64,000 nucleotides of DNA from an uncultured Haliea sp. Lineage in GTDB: Bacteria; Pseudomonadota; Gammaproteobacteria; Pseudomonadales; Halieaceae. The notes beneath the pieces are model-generated. The model was given only the letters and a program-made list of their open reading frames with translations. It did no database searches and was not told the origin of the DNA. The stretch covers positions 24,409 to 88,408 of the forward strand of contig CAMYIZ010000004.1 of assembly GCA_947258585.1 (NCBI GenBank). Direction: 5' to 3'. The position numbers and the translations under genes are program-made. The stretch's first letter is position 1. Each line of letters starts with the position of its first letter. This document shows, one piece after another, positions 29,475 to 39,506 of the stretch.

Positions 29475-30776
29475 CTAATCCTCGATCAGGGAACGTGCAA
29501 TGACGTTGCTGGCGGGCTGCAGCAGGTACTGCAGCAGCGTGCGGGTGCCGGTGCTGACCAGCACCTCGGCGGGCATGCCCGGCAGCAGGCGCACGTGCGG
29601 CATGCGCGCCAGGCTCGCCGGATCCACCTCCACTTGCGCCAGGAAGTAGGGCTCGCCGCCAGAGTCCCGCACCAGGCGGTCGGCCGAGATAGTGATGATC
29701 GTACCCTCGGCAACCAGGGTAGTGGCACTCTTGAACGCGCTGAAGCGGATCCGGGCGCGGTCGCCGGTCCGAACCCGGTCGATATCCAGCGGCGATATCT
29801 CCGCATCGATCACCAGTTGCAACTGTTGCGGAACAATGTCCATCAACGGCGTACCCGGCCGCACTACCCCACCCACGGTGTGCACCGCGAGACCCAGTAC
29901 GACACCGCTGACCGGCGCCCGGATGATGCTCCGGGCCAGTCTGTCCTCCAGTGCCCGCAGGCGTTCGCCCAAATCGTAGAGGCGGGCCTGCACGGTCTCC
30001 AGCTCGTCCACGATCTCGGTGTGGCGGTGCCGGTCCAGCTGGATCATCTGCAGGCGGGTCTCGCCGATACGGATGTCGTTTCCGGAAATGCGCGACAGCG
30101 CCTCGGCATTCTCGCCGACCAGGCTGGCCTGCTCCCGCTCCAGCTCTGTGAGCCGCTGCTTGCCGGTGAAACCCTGTTCCTGCAGCCGCCGCAGATCGCC
30201 AATCTCGGATTCAAAGGATTGCAGCAGACGCGCATTGCTGGCGCGTACCGCGCGAATCCCCTCATTCTGGGAGTTGAGCTGGTCAATACGTTGCTCCAGC
30301 ACCTCGCGCTCGCCCGCGGTGGCTGCGCGGCGGGCGTTGAAGACCGCGTTCTGGCTGGCGATCGCCGCGTCCACACGGGAATCCTGCAAACCGTGGAATT
30401 CGGCTGGATAGACCACCGCGTCCAGGTTGTCACGCTCCGCCAGCAAGCGGGCTTCGAGGGCCTGCAGACTGGCGTACTGTCCCCGCAGCATGGAGCGCTC
30501 CGCCTCCAGCTGGGTGCTGTCGAGGCGCACCAGCGGGTCACCGGCCTGGACGCTGCTGCCCTCGGCCACCAGAATCTCCTCCACAATCCCGCCCTCCAGG
30601 TGCTGCAGGGTCTTGCGGGAATCCTTCACCGTCACCACGCCCGGCGCCAGCGCCGCGCTCTCCAGCGGCGCCAGGGCGGCCCAGCCACCGAAAACGCCGA
30701 AGGTCAGCACCACCACCAGTGTGCCCAGCAGCCGGTAGCGACGGTCGGAACTGTCCGGGGCCGCGATCGTGGTCAT
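29475..30776 (-). CDS. Type I secretion membrane-fusion (HlyD-family) adaptor
   Basis: A 433-residue adaptor of the HlyD/PrtE family. One N-terminal membrane helix (about 17-38) precedes a lipoyl half-motif LQHLEGGIVEEILVAEGSSVQAGDPLVRLD, then long coiled-coil helices (about residues 95-285) and the second half RAPVSGVVLGLAVHTVGGVVRPGTPL, ending with a beta-barrel domain. It bridges the ABC exporter to a TolC-like channel in the periplasm. The ATG overlaps the exporter gene stop (ATGA), so the two are coupled. The RTX protein gene just upstream is the likely substrate. Confidence 0.92.
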   Translation of the reverse strand: MTTIAAPDSSDRRYRLLGTLVVVLTFGVFGGWAALAPLESAALAPGVVTVKDSRKTLQHLEGGIVEEILVAEGSSVQAGDPLVRLDSTQLEAERSMLRGQYASLQALEARLLAERDNLDAVVYPAEFHGLQDSRVDAAIASQNAVFNARRAATAGEREVLEQRIDQLNSQNEGIRAVRASNARLLQSFESEIGDLRRLQEQGFTGKQRLTELEREQASLVGENAEALSRISGNDIRIGETRLQMIQLDRHRHTEIVDELETVQARLYDLGERLRALEDRLARSIIRAPVSGVVLGLAVHTVGGVVRPGTPLMDIVPQQLQLVIDAEISPLDIDRVRTGDRARIRFSAFKSATTLVAEGTIITISADRLVRDSGGEPYFLAQVEVDPASLARMPHVRLLPGMPAEVLVSTGTRTLLQYLLQPASNVIARSLIED

Positions 30777-32509
30777 GCCGTACCCGGCCCCGGCGCCACC
30801 GCCGGTCGCTGGGCCTGCGCCTGCTTGCGCCCGGCCTCCATCCGCTGCAGGACTTCGGCCTTGGGGCCATAGGCAACGATCGCGCCCTCACGCATCACCA
30901 GCAACTTGTCGACCGCCGCCAGGATGGTGTTGCGGTGGGAGATGACAATGATGGTCGCGCCGCGCTGCTTCTCCGCCTGCAGCGCGGTGATCAGCGCCCG
31001 CTCGCCCTCGTCGTCGAGATTGGAATTGGGCTCGTCCAGCACCAGCAGCTGGGGGCTGCCGTATAGCGCGCGGGCGAGGGCGAGACGCTGGCGCTGGCCC
31101 GCGGAGAGGGCACTGCCCGCATCGCCAATCTCCATGTCATAGCCCAGCGGCAGGCGCAGGATCGCCTCATGCACACTGGCCAGCCTGGCAGCGGCCACCA
31201 CCCGGGTGGGATCCACCTCGCCAAAGCGGGCAATGTTGGCGCTCACAGTACCGGCAAACAATTCCACATCCTGGGGCAGGTAGCCAATATGGGGCCCGAG
31301 TTCCGCCCGGTCCCAGCTGAACACCTCGGCGCCGTCCAGGCGCATCTTGCCCGAGGTGGTGGGCCAGATGCCGAGAATGGCGCGGACCAGGGATGTCTTG
31401 CCAGACGCGCTGGGCCCGATGATGGCGACCGCGTCTCCCCGGTCGATGCGGAAGTTGGCATTGCGCACCACAGTGAACCGCTTGCCGGGCGGCGCCAGAG
31501 AGACATTCTCCGCCGTGACGACCCCCTCCGGGGCGGGGAGCGACATCCGCTCGCGGCGCGGCGGGATACGCTCCAGTGAGGCCTGCAGGCGCCGGTACTG
31601 AAGACGCGCCTGCACCCACTGCCGCCAGCCGCCAATCAGCATGTCGACCGGCGCCAGCGCCCTGCCGAGGAGGATCGACCCCGCTATCATGACCCCGGGC
31701 GTCACCCGCTGCTCAATCACCAGCCAGGCCCCGAGACCCAGCACCATGGACTGCACAGCCAGCCGGAAAACCCGGGAAACAGAGCCCAGCGCGCTGCTCC
31801 GCGCCGCTGCCCTGGCATGGCTACCCAGCAGGCGGAAGTGGCGCTGCTGCCAGTGGCGACGAATGTCCGCCAGCATGCCCATGGACTCCACCACCTCGGC
31901 ATTGCGCAGATTCCTGGCGACAAAGGCGTTGCTCTCCGCAGTCGCATCGCTGAGCTCCTCCATCGGCTGGCGGCTGACCCTTGCATTGAGCAGGGCGAGC
32001 CCCATCAGCACCGCCGCGGAGAGCAATCCCACCAGCCCGAACAGCGGGTGCAGCAGATACATCACCAGCAGGTAGACGGGTAACCAGGGGACATCAAACA
32101 GGGCGACGGGGCCGGGGCCGGCAAGGTACTGGCGCAGTCCGGAAAGGTCTGCCAGCGCCTGCCCCTGGGCCTCGCGGCCGCCGCTGTAGAGTGCCTCGCG
32201 AAAGGCCACATCAAACACCCGGTCATCCAGCGCCAGCTCAAGCCTGAGGCCCAGGCGCAACAATATCTGCGCCCGCACCCACTCCAGCGCGCCGATGGTC
32301 AGGAACAGGAACAGAAGGACGACAGTCAGCATCAGCAGCGTGGGCAGGCTGCCGCTGGTGATGACGCGGTCGTACACCTGCAACATGTAGATCGCGGGTG
32401 CCAGCAACAGCAGGTTGATACAGAGGCTGAACAGCGCCAGCGCCAGCAGCGAGGGGCGGAATCCTGCCAGTGCCTGGGACAGCTCGGAACCTGGGCCGGA
32501 GGTGCTCAC
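30773..32509 (-). CDS. Type I secretion ABC exporter (PrtD-like permease/ATPase)
   Basis: A 578-residue fused membrane and ATPase protein. Six helices lie in residues about 20-310. The nucleotide-binding domain has Walker A IGPSASGKTSLV, Q-loop IGYLPQDVELFAGTVSANIARF, signature LSAGQRQRLALARALYGSP and Walker B LLVLDEPNSNLD with the H-loop ISHR. There is no N-terminal C39 domain, so it is of the PrtD type that exports RTX proteins with C-terminal signals. The GTG start follows the RTX gene by 45 bases on the same strand. It is coupled to the HlyD-type adaptor. Confidence 0.93.
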   Translation of the reverse strand: MSTSGPGSELSQALAGFRPSLLALALFSLCINLLLLAPAIYMLQVYDRVITSGSLPTLLMLTVVLLFLFLTIGALEWVRAQILLRLGLRLELALDDRVFDVAFREALYSGGREAQGQALADLSGLRQYLAGPGPVALFDVPWLPVYLLVMYLLHPLFGLVGLLSAAVLMGLALLNARVSRQPMEELSDATAESNAFVARNLRNAEVVESMGMLADIRRHWQQRHFRLLGSHARAAARSSALGSVSRVFRLAVQSMVLGLGAWLVIEQRVTPGVMIAGSILLGRALAPVDMLIGGWRQWVQARLQYRRLQASLERIPPRRERMSLPAPEGVVTAENVSLAPPGKRFTVVRNANFRIDRGDAVAIIGPSASGKTSLVRAILGIWPTTSGKMRLDGAEVFSWDRAELGPHIGYLPQDVELFAGTVSANIARFGEVDPTRVVAAARLASVHEAILRLPLGYDMEIGDAGSALSAGQRQRLALARALYGSPQLLVLDEPNSNLDDEGERALITALQAEKQRGATIIVISHRNTILAAVDKLLVMREGAIVAYGPKAEVLQRMEAGRKQAQAQRPAVAPGPGTA

Positions 32510-32554
32510 ATCAGGCGATCGCCAGCCCGGACCCTGGCCCGACAGAAACCATAG

Positions 32555-34564
32555 CTACCCCTCAAGCACCAGGAATTCATCGTTGAGCCAGAAGTCATAC
32601 TGGCTCTCATCGAAGATGAAGATACCCGTGCCACCGCTCGCCGCGAGCGGATTATACAGGTCAGTGACATCATCGAGACCGGCGCTGCCAAAAAGGTTGG
32701 GCCGCACAAAAAACGCCATGTCGCTCCCGAGGTCAAAGCCACCGTTGCGGTCGGCATCGATATAGGCAATGAACTCCTCGCCGTCAGAATTCGTGTACTC
32801 GACATGCATGGCGCGGTAAACCGGGTTGTCGGGATCACGATCGTCGAAAAAGAAATTACTGGTGTCCTCTGTGGACCCCTGGAGCAGGCGGTCGAGAAGG
32901 TAGTCGAAGTCCGCATTGTTGAACAGGATATCTTCCACTGCGACCTCGGTGCCCGCCACGGTCGCGACAGCGCCCTGGTCATCGAGGATCTCGCGCGTAT
33001 CCGCACCGCCATCCCCGACCAGGAAATCAGTCAGCCCCAGCGCAGTAAGATCAAACTTGTCCTGGCCGCCGATGGGGCCGGGAGGCTCGTCACCGGAAAA
33101 CACGAAGGGCTGCAGCGCCAAACCCTGGAAGATATCGTATGCCGCACCCTGGGACTGGTCCGCCGACTGGTACACCACTTCAAAGGAGCCATCGAAGGAG
33201 CGTTCCTGGTTCAGGTCAAAAACCGTCTGGTCCAGCCCCTGCTGGTCACCGGGCGCTGTGATCGACTGCTCCACCATGAAGATGACGTTGCCTGTGCCCA
33301 GCGTGGCGCCGACATCTTCAACGGAGAAAAACTCGACCTGTTCACCCAGGTTAATCGTGACGTTGAACAAGGCTTCGCCGAGATTGCCCGTCGCCTGCGC
33401 CACGTCCAGCAGCAGGGAACCCTGGGTCAACATGGCATCAGTGACCGAATGTGCCAGCAGATCCTCCCCCGGCGTGAAATCCATTATCCGGTTGGTACCC
33501 GCCTGCCCATTGGAGACATCAGTGCCGGTATTGACGGTGACAAAGCCGCCCTCCCCCTCCACCCGGGTGACGATGTCGTAGTCATTGGCAAACACAAACC
33601 GGTCCAGTCCGGCGCCACCCGTCAGTTCGTGATTGCCAGGGCTGCCGTACAGCCTGTCGTCACCCTCCCCACCGTCCAGAGTGCTGTCGCCAGCTTCGAT
33701 GCCAATACCGCCGAAAAGGGTGTCATTGCCCGCGCCCCCCAGCAGGGTGTCGGCGCCAAAGCCGCCGAAAAGTTCGTCGTTGCCATCGCCCCCGTCGAGC
33801 AGGTTGTCGCCGTTCTCGCCGAACAGGCTGTCTATTCCGCCGCCGCCCAGCAAGTCAGCATCCCTGGAGCCGCCGTACAGCACATCCCGCCCGGAACCGC
33901 CGGTGACATGCGCGTTGTCTGCGCCGCCATAGAATATGTTGTTGCCCTCTCCCAGCACATAGGTATTGCTGCCGAAGTAGGACAGCTCATCAAAGAACGA
34001 GGTGCCATAGATGACAGTGTCACCATCGTTGCCAACAATGGTGTAGCCGGCGGGGCTTTCAACCGTATCACCGGGGGCAATAGTGTCGAGATAGACCTCC
34101 AGCGGCCCTTCACCCAGGGCGGAAAAATCGAAGGTGCGCAGCGTATCGTCGAAGCTCAGTGAGTTCTCGAAGGCATCGCCGATCCCACCCTCGAAAATGT
34201 AGAAAGAGGGGGTGAAATCCGTCACCTCGGCAATGGTCTCCGGGCTCAAGAACAGTGTTTCAAAGCCCGCAAACGAGAGTGGATCGCCCGGTCCGGTACC
34301 GTAGGAGAACACGTTGAAGGCACCGACGGTGATGCCGCTGCCAGCCGCACCCAGGCCCAGGGCCGTGAGCCCGCCTGTACCCGTTTGCGGATCGAAGCCC
34401 GGCAGCCCGGCCTGGGTGATCCTGGACACGTCCAGGCTGTCGATCTGGTAGGGCCGGCCCAACAGCGTGGTCAAGGTCGCCGACAGGGCCGCCAGATCGA
34501 TGTTCTCGGTTATCGAGAATCCTACCGAGCCAAAGGCGGAATCAGAAAGCTTTAAAGATGGCAT
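32555..34564 (-). CDS. RTX calcium-binding secreted protein
   Basis: A 669-residue acidic protein with no signal peptide. Residues about 215-330 carry tandem glycine-rich nonapeptides such as GGAGNDTLFGG, GGDGNDELFGG and GGSGRDVLYGG, which bind Ca2+. The C-terminus is hydrophobic (YDFWLNDEFLVLEG), as in type I secretion signals. An N-terminal about 190 residues and a central about 300 residues show no catalytic motif such as HExxH. It sits directly upstream of the ABC exporter and HlyD genes, so it is probably their dedicated cargo, perhaps a surface or matrix protein. Confidence 0.87.
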   Translation of the reverse strand: MPSLKLSDSAFGSVGFSITENIDLAALSATLTTLLGRPYQIDSLDVSRITQAGLPGFDPQTGTGGLTALGLGAAGSGITVGAFNVFSYGTGPGDPLSFAGFETLFLSPETIAEVTDFTPSFYIFEGGIGDAFENSLSFDDTLRTFDFSALGEGPLEVYLDTIAPGDTVESPAGYTIVGNDGDTVIYGTSFFDELSYFGSNTYVLGEGNNIFYGGADNAHVTGGSGRDVLYGGSRDADLLGGGGIDSLFGENGDNLLDGGDGNDELFGGFGADTLLGGAGNDTLFGGIGIEAGDSTLDGGEGDDRLYGSPGNHELTGGAGLDRFVFANDYDIVTRVEGEGGFVTVNTGTDVSNGQAGTNRIMDFTPGEDLLAHSVTDAMLTQGSLLLDVAQATGNLGEALFNVTINLGEQVEFFSVEDVGATLGTGNVIFMVEQSITAPGDQQGLDQTVFDLNQERSFDGSFEVVYQSADQSQGAAYDIFQGLALQPFVFSGDEPPGPIGGQDKFDLTALGLTDFLVGDGGADTREILDDQGAVATVAGTEVAVEDILFNNADFDYLLDRLLQGSTEDTSNFFFDDRDPDNPVYRAMHVEYTNSDGEEFIAYIDADRNGGFDLGSDMAFFVRPNLFGSAGLDDVTDLYNPLAASGGTGIFIFDESQYDFWLNDEFLVLEG

Positions 34565-34611
34565 AGGCCTGTCCTGTCAATGCTGTAGTTTATGGGACAC
34601 CGCGCCCCGCG

Positions 34612-37143
34612 TCAGAACGACATCTCCCAACGCATACCGAGCGAAACGATCTCCCCGCTCAGGTTTTCGTAGCTGCCCAGCGCCTGGTACGACACGAACG
34701 CACTGATGCCGAAGGCAAACTGGGCAGCCACACCCGCGCCGTAGACCAGGTAGCTGCTGTCCGGGTCGTCCACATCAATCAGCAGCGACGCATCGGCAGC
34801 CTCGAACGGATCGTTGGCAAAGCGGTAGCGGACGCCGTCTGCGTTGTCTTCGAATTCACTGGTGTACTCCAGCCGGACATAGGGCGTCACTACCCCCCAG
34901 GAGGGCAGGAAGGTATAGCTGAGCTGGCCGCTCGCGGTCAGGCTCATGGACTCGAAGCCCTGTTTGTCCACGGCAAGGTCGAGGCCGCCGGCACCGGTCT
35001 CGGTAAACCCGTCGAATTCGCCATCGAGGTAGAAGAACCGCACCAGCGGGTCGAATTTGACGCCGCTGAAATCAAAGCTATGGCCGACATTGAGGCTGAT
35101 GTAGTACTCGTTGCCATCGGTAGAAGCCGTGGCCAGGCGATCCACGCTGCCGCCGAAATCCTGATAGGAAATCCGGCGCTCGGTATCGACGTCAGACCAG
35201 CCATAGCTCAGGACGACGTCCGCGAAACTCGCGCCCCGGTACAGGCTGCCGTAGAAGGCCAGGGCGTAATTGTCGGTGTCAGTGGTCGCCAGCTTGTCAT
35301 CGAAATCGACTTCCGCCTTGCCCACTGACAGGGACGTGCCGACAAAGAGATTTTCGTTGACCCGGTAGTCCAGACCGCCGGTCAGGGTCTGGGCATCGAA
35401 ATCGAAACCCGATTCCAGCGCGGTGCTGTCCTGGTCGCCAAAACTGAGGTCACCGCGGACCCAGAGGCCCACCCGGCTACCCGCCAGCATTTCATCGCTG
35501 CTGGCGCCCATGCCCAGGGCGTCGCGGGACTCATCCAGCGCTGCGTTCAGTTGCTCGCCAGTCACCACGGTATCACCGTATTTGAGGTTCAGACCTGCGA
35601 GACTCAGGCCCTTGGAGCCCCCCTCGCGCACCCGCGCCATGCGCCCGCCGATATTGCGGAAGCGGGCGAAGGAGAGCACCCGCACCGACTTGCCCATGGC
35701 GGCCAGCTCTTCCGGGGTAATGGCCTGCAGCGCAACCAGGGCCTGCTTTGCGGTGGTACCCTGCGCGCGCAGGTTGGTACAGAGATCAAGGAGATCCTGC
35801 TGGGCCTCGTTGCCCGGCTGCAGGCTTGTGCAGATGCGATCGATGCGCCGGGACACGCGCAATTCGTTGACACTGGCATTGGCTATGACGGAGGTGCCGT
35901 CCGCGTCCTCCTTGCCGGTCACGCCGTCAACCCCGGCCTTGTCGCCAGTCACCGAAAAAGCCACATTGGCGACATTGGATTCGCGTCCGGCCTGGTCGCG
36001 AATCAGGTAGGTGAAGGAGTCGCTGCCCGTAAAGCCGGCGAAGGGGCGGTAGACGTAGCTGCCGTCGGCATTCAGCTGTACTTCGCCCCCCAGGGGCTCG
36101 CTCACTTTCACCGCAACGAGACCGTCCCGGGTAAAGAGCAGGTCGTTGTCGAACACGTTACCGGTATCGAAGTCGTCGGCAAAGTCATCGTCGATCGCCA
36201 CAGGTGGCGACGAGGCGTCGACAGTGATCACGAAGCTGGCGGTAGCCACATTGCTCAGGGCCTCGCCATCGGACGCCCGGTAGCTAAAAGTCACCTGGCC
36301 GACGAAGCCCGGTGACGACGTGTAGCTGAAGGTGCCGTTGGCGTTCAAGGTCAGGCTGCCACTGGCGGGCGCCTGCTCCAGGATTGCACTGAGGGGGTCG
36401 CCGTCGGGGTCGGAATCATTGGCCAGGACATTGGCATCGGCGAAACTGGTCCCGAAGTCGTCGTCCGCGGCGAGCGGGGCGGTGTTGTCAGGTTCCGGCT
36501 CGGTCACCAGCAGGGTCACGGTGGCAACACCACTCAGGGCCTGAAGGTCCCCGGCCCGGTAGGTAAAGCTGTCGGTGCCGAAGAAGCCCTCGTTGGGAAC
36601 GTAGACAAAGCTGCCATCCTGATTGAGGGTGAGGCTGCCGTTCCGGGGCTCGGAATTCAGGCTTGCCACCAGCGGGTCGCCGTCGGCATCGCTGTCATTG
36701 GCAAGCACATTGCGGCCGGCGTAGTCGGCCCCAAAATTGTCATCCAGCGCTACCGGCGGGGTATTTGTGGTCGGTACCACGACCGGACCACAGCTTGGGT
36801 CAACCGTGTTGTAGTAGGCGTTGGTCACGTTGATGATGGGCAGGCCGACAATATTGTCGTCGGCGTCAAACAGCGCCAGCCGCACATCCTGGTTAAGCGT
36901 CGCGGTATTCTCGAAGACATAGGTCAGGCAGGCACTCTGGCCGCTGAACCCAACCACCAGCGCGCCGGGGTCACCTGGCGGCACGTTCTCGGCACCCAAC
37001 ACTTCGACCCGGACGATGGACGGATCCTGCAGATCCGCGCTCTGGTCCCGACCCACGGCGACCGGCGCGGCGCTGGCCAGGGAAGGCAGCAACAGGGCCA
37101 GCAAGCCTGCGACAAGAATGGTAGAGCGGCCGTAATAATCCAT
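34612..37143 (-). CDS. Ig-like-repeat autotransporter with outer-membrane beta-barrel
   Basis: An 843-residue protein. The signal peptide ends near LASAAPVAVG. A beta-rich N-domain is followed by three about 90-residue cadherin/VCBS-like repeats, each starting with PVA(I/L/A)DDxF and carrying NVLANDSDxDGDPL and DSFTYxxxD, a linker at about 440-550, and a C-terminal autotransporter barrel of about 270 residues ending SLGMRWEMSF with a terminal Phe. It likely displays the repeats on the surface for adhesion. It lies just upstream of the RTX gene on the same strand (47-base gap). The start at 37143 marks the signal peptide. Confidence 0.87.
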   Translation of the reverse strand: MDYYGRSTILVAGLLALLLPSLASAAPVAVGRDQSADLQDPSIVRVEVLGAENVPPGDPGALVVGFSGQSACLTYVFENTATLNQDVRLALFDADDNIVGLPIINVTNAYYNTVDPSCGPVVVPTTNTPPVALDDNFGADYAGRNVLANDSDADGDPLVASLNSEPRNGSLTLNQDGSFVYVPNEGFFGTDSFTYRAGDLQALSGVATVTLLVTEPEPDNTAPLAADDDFGTSFADANVLANDSDPDGDPLSAILEQAPASGSLTLNANGTFSYTSSPGFVGQVTFSYRASDGEALSNVATASFVITVDASSPPVAIDDDFADDFDTGNVFDNDLLFTRDGLVAVKVSEPLGGEVQLNADGSYVYRPFAGFTGSDSFTYLIRDQAGRESNVANVAFSVTGDKAGVDGVTGKEDADGTSVIANASVNELRVSRRIDRICTSLQPGNEAQQDLLDLCTNLRAQGTTAKQALVALQAITPEELAAMGKSVRVLSFARFRNIGGRMARVREGGSKGLSLAGLNLKYGDTVVTGEQLNAALDESRDALGMGASSDEMLAGSRVGLWVRGDLSFGDQDSTALESGFDFDAQTLTGGLDYRVNENLFVGTSLSVGKAEVDFDDKLATTDTDNYALAFYGSLYRGASFADVVLSYGWSDVDTERRISYQDFGGSVDRLATASTDGNEYYISLNVGHSFDFSGVKFDPLVRFFYLDGEFDGFTETGAGGLDLAVDKQGFESMSLTASGQLSYTFLPSWGVVTPYVRLEYTSEFEDNADGVRYRFANDPFEAADASLLIDVDDPDSSYLVYGAGVAAQFAFGISAFVSYQALGSYENLSGEIVSLGMRWEMSF

Positions 37144-37377
37144 TTTCTGCGTTCTCCCCTGGAACCAATCCGCGCCCTGCCATGGGCTGTTACGGTGTCG
37201 ATTTGCCTGAAATTCTTGTAGTTGGCCGGTGCGCGGGCAGGCCCGCACTCGAAAGAATGAGCACCGGGAGTATCGCCGCTGGGGCCGCGACCGTCAACGA
37301 ACGCAGACGCAGCCCGGCACCCGCGCCGCGCTGCAAACTCCGGCAGTACGCTATATCCGCCCGCTGGCCCGCCCCCG

Positions 37378-39438
37378 CTACCAGTGCACGCCGCGCCATA
37401 CCTGGGCAAACAGGCGCCTGGCCAGGGCCAGCCGCGAAGAGGGAATGGCGGCCATCTCGGCGGCAGCCTCGGCCTCGCTAAGCCCCCGGGCCGCGGGCGA
37501 GTCCGGGAACAGGTCGTAGGCCTGGCTGAGGAAGGCCTCGGTGACGCTGGGCAGGGTGGCCTGGGCCACGGCCCCGGCGACACCCAGGGTGGTCGACACC
37601 TTCTTGGTCCGCGTCACGATCGCTTTCATCACCAGATCCCTCGCCTGTTCCGGGGACAGGGTCGGGAAGGCCTTGTAGAGGCCGGTGGGGGCGATCATCG
37701 GCGTCCGTACCAGCGGCATGTGGATGGTGGTGAACTCGATATTGCAGCGGCTGAACTCCGGCGCCGCACAGAGGCTGAAGGCGTCCAGCGCCGCCTTGGA
37801 GGCCACGTAGGCCGAGAAGCGCGGCGGGCTGGTGAGCACGCCAATGGAGGAGATGTTGATGATATGCCCCTCTTCGCGCGCTTCCATGCCCGGCAGGAAG
37901 CCCGTGATCAGCCGCAGGGCGCCAAAGTAGTTCAACTGCATGGTGCGCTCGAAGTCGTGAAAGCGGTCGTAGCTGTAGCGCACCGAGCGGCGGATAGAGC
38001 GCCCCGCGTTGTTGATCAGGATATCCGCACCGCCAAAGTCGTCGGTAACGTCCCGCACCAGGCGGTCGCAGGCCTCCAGGTCGGACACATCACAGGCGTA
38101 GGCCCGGGCACTGCCGCCCGCGGCGGCGATTTCCGCGAGGGTTTCATCGAGCTTCTCCACCGTGCGGGCCACCAGCACTACCCGGGCGTCGGCTCGCGCC
38201 AGGCGCAGGGCGCATTCGCGGCCAATCCCCGAGGTGGCACCGGTCACCACAACCACCTTGCCCTTCACCCGCCGTCGCAGTGCCGCCAGGGTTGGGCGCC
38301 CTACCAGCCTGTCAAACAGGCTGTCGACCTCGGCCACCAGTGCACCGCCGTCTTGCCGCAGGAAGTGCAGCCAGTAGTCCCAGATCGCCTGGGCATACTC
38401 CTCGAAGGGCGGGCAGATAATGCCGGCGGGCTCCAGCAGGGCGCGGGTGCGAGTGGAGTCAAAGTGCGTCGGGTAATTGATATAACCGACCACCTGCGGC
38501 GGGATACCCATGCGGCTCAGTACCCGCTCTCCCAGTTTCCTCACCGGTGCCAACCGGCCGATACTCCTGCCCGCCAACCGCGTGGCGGCATCCACCAGAG
38601 AGGCGTCCAGGGCGTGCAGGCGGGGACCGTGGGAAACGCGCATCAGTGTCTTGAGGACGTCGCCAACACGAATGCCGTCCGGGTCGGTCAGGAAGAAACA
38701 CTCGCGATCGTGGCCGGGCAGATGGGCCAGGTAGTCCATGGCCTTGACCACATAGTCCACCGGTACAATATTGAGCAGCCCGGCCTTGTTCATCAGCAAC
38801 GGAAAACCTTCCGGCACCACGCTGCCGAGATTGTGCAGGGTCTCGAAAAAATAATAGGGGCCGTCGATCTTGTCCATTTCACCGGTGCGCGAGTGCCCCA
38901 CGACCATGCCGGGCCGGTAGATGCGCCATTTCAGGCGCTTCTCCGCGCGCACTATCCCCTCGGACTCGTGCTTGGTCTGGAAGTAGGGATGGTCCAGCGC
39001 CCCCGCCTCCTCGAACATGTCCTCGGTAAAGGTGCCCTCGTAGAGCCCCGCGGCCGCAATCGAGCTGACCTGGTGAAAACAGCCGGCTTTCAGCGCCTTC
39101 GCCAGCGCCACCGCCTGCCGGGTACCCTCGACGTTACTGCTGCGCTGACTCTCGGCGCTGGCCTTCATGTCGTAAATGGCCGCGAGATGGAAGAAGTGAT
39201 CGATCTTGCCCGCATGCTGGCGTATCCAGGCGGGCTTCACGCCCAGCCGGGGGCTGCTGAGATCTCCTTCCACGGCCACCACCTGTTGCCGGGTCGCGCC
39301 CCAGAGTTCTCTCAAGCCATCGAGCTTGGCCAGGGAGCCGGGCCGCACCAGGAGATAAACGCGGCCACCGCGATCGAGCAGCCTGGGCACCAGAAAGCGG
39401 CCGATAAAGCCGGTGCCGCCGGTTACGAAGTAATTCAT
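37378..39438 (-). CDS. Two-domain fatty acyl-CoA/aldehyde reductase (Maqu_2507-like)
   Basis: A 686-residue NADPH enzyme. The N-terminal domain (about 1-370) is an extended SDR/male-sterility fold: MNYFVTGGTGFIGRFLVPRL, FHLAAIYDMKA and YFQTKHESEG with catalytic Tyr and Lys. The C-terminal domain (about 390-640) is a classical SDR with VVTGATSGIG, NNAGRSIRRS, ISSIGVLTSPPRFSAYVASK and terminal WRGVHW. By memory this layout and many segments are shared with the Marinobacter reductase that makes fatty alcohols from acyl-CoA for wax esters. No wax-ester synthase is in this window. The ATG at 39438 starts the first Rossmann strand. Confidence 0.88.
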   Translation of the reverse strand: MNYFVTGGTGFIGRFLVPRLLDRGGRVYLLVRPGSLAKLDGLRELWGATRQQVVAVEGDLSSPRLGVKPAWIRQHAGKIDHFFHLAAIYDMKASAESQRSSNVEGTRQAVALAKALKAGCFHQVSSIAAAGLYEGTFTEDMFEEAGALDHPYFQTKHESEGIVRAEKRLKWRIYRPGMVVGHSRTGEMDKIDGPYYFFETLHNLGSVVPEGFPLLMNKAGLLNIVPVDYVVKAMDYLAHLPGHDRECFFLTDPDGIRVGDVLKTLMRVSHGPRLHALDASLVDAATRLAGRSIGRLAPVRKLGERVLSRMGIPPQVVGYINYPTHFDSTRTRALLEPAGIICPPFEEYAQAIWDYWLHFLRQDGGALVAEVDSLFDRLVGRPTLAALRRRVKGKVVVVTGATSGIGRECALRLARADARVVLVARTVEKLDETLAEIAAAGGSARAYACDVSDLEACDRLVRDVTDDFGGADILINNAGRSIRRSVRYSYDRFHDFERTMQLNYFGALRLITGFLPGMEAREEGHIINISSIGVLTSPPRFSAYVASKAALDAFSLCAAPEFSRCNIEFTTIHMPLVRTPMIAPTGLYKAFPTLSPEQARDLVMKAIVTRTKKVSTTLGVAGAVAQATLPSVTEAFLSQAYDLFPDSPAARGLSEAEAAAEMAAIPSSRLALARRLFAQVWRGVHW

Positions 39439-39506
39439 GTTGTTATCTCCGCCATACCTGTACCCGGTCACATTACTGGCAAAGGCGGCCGCTGTCACCG
39501 CTGCGC

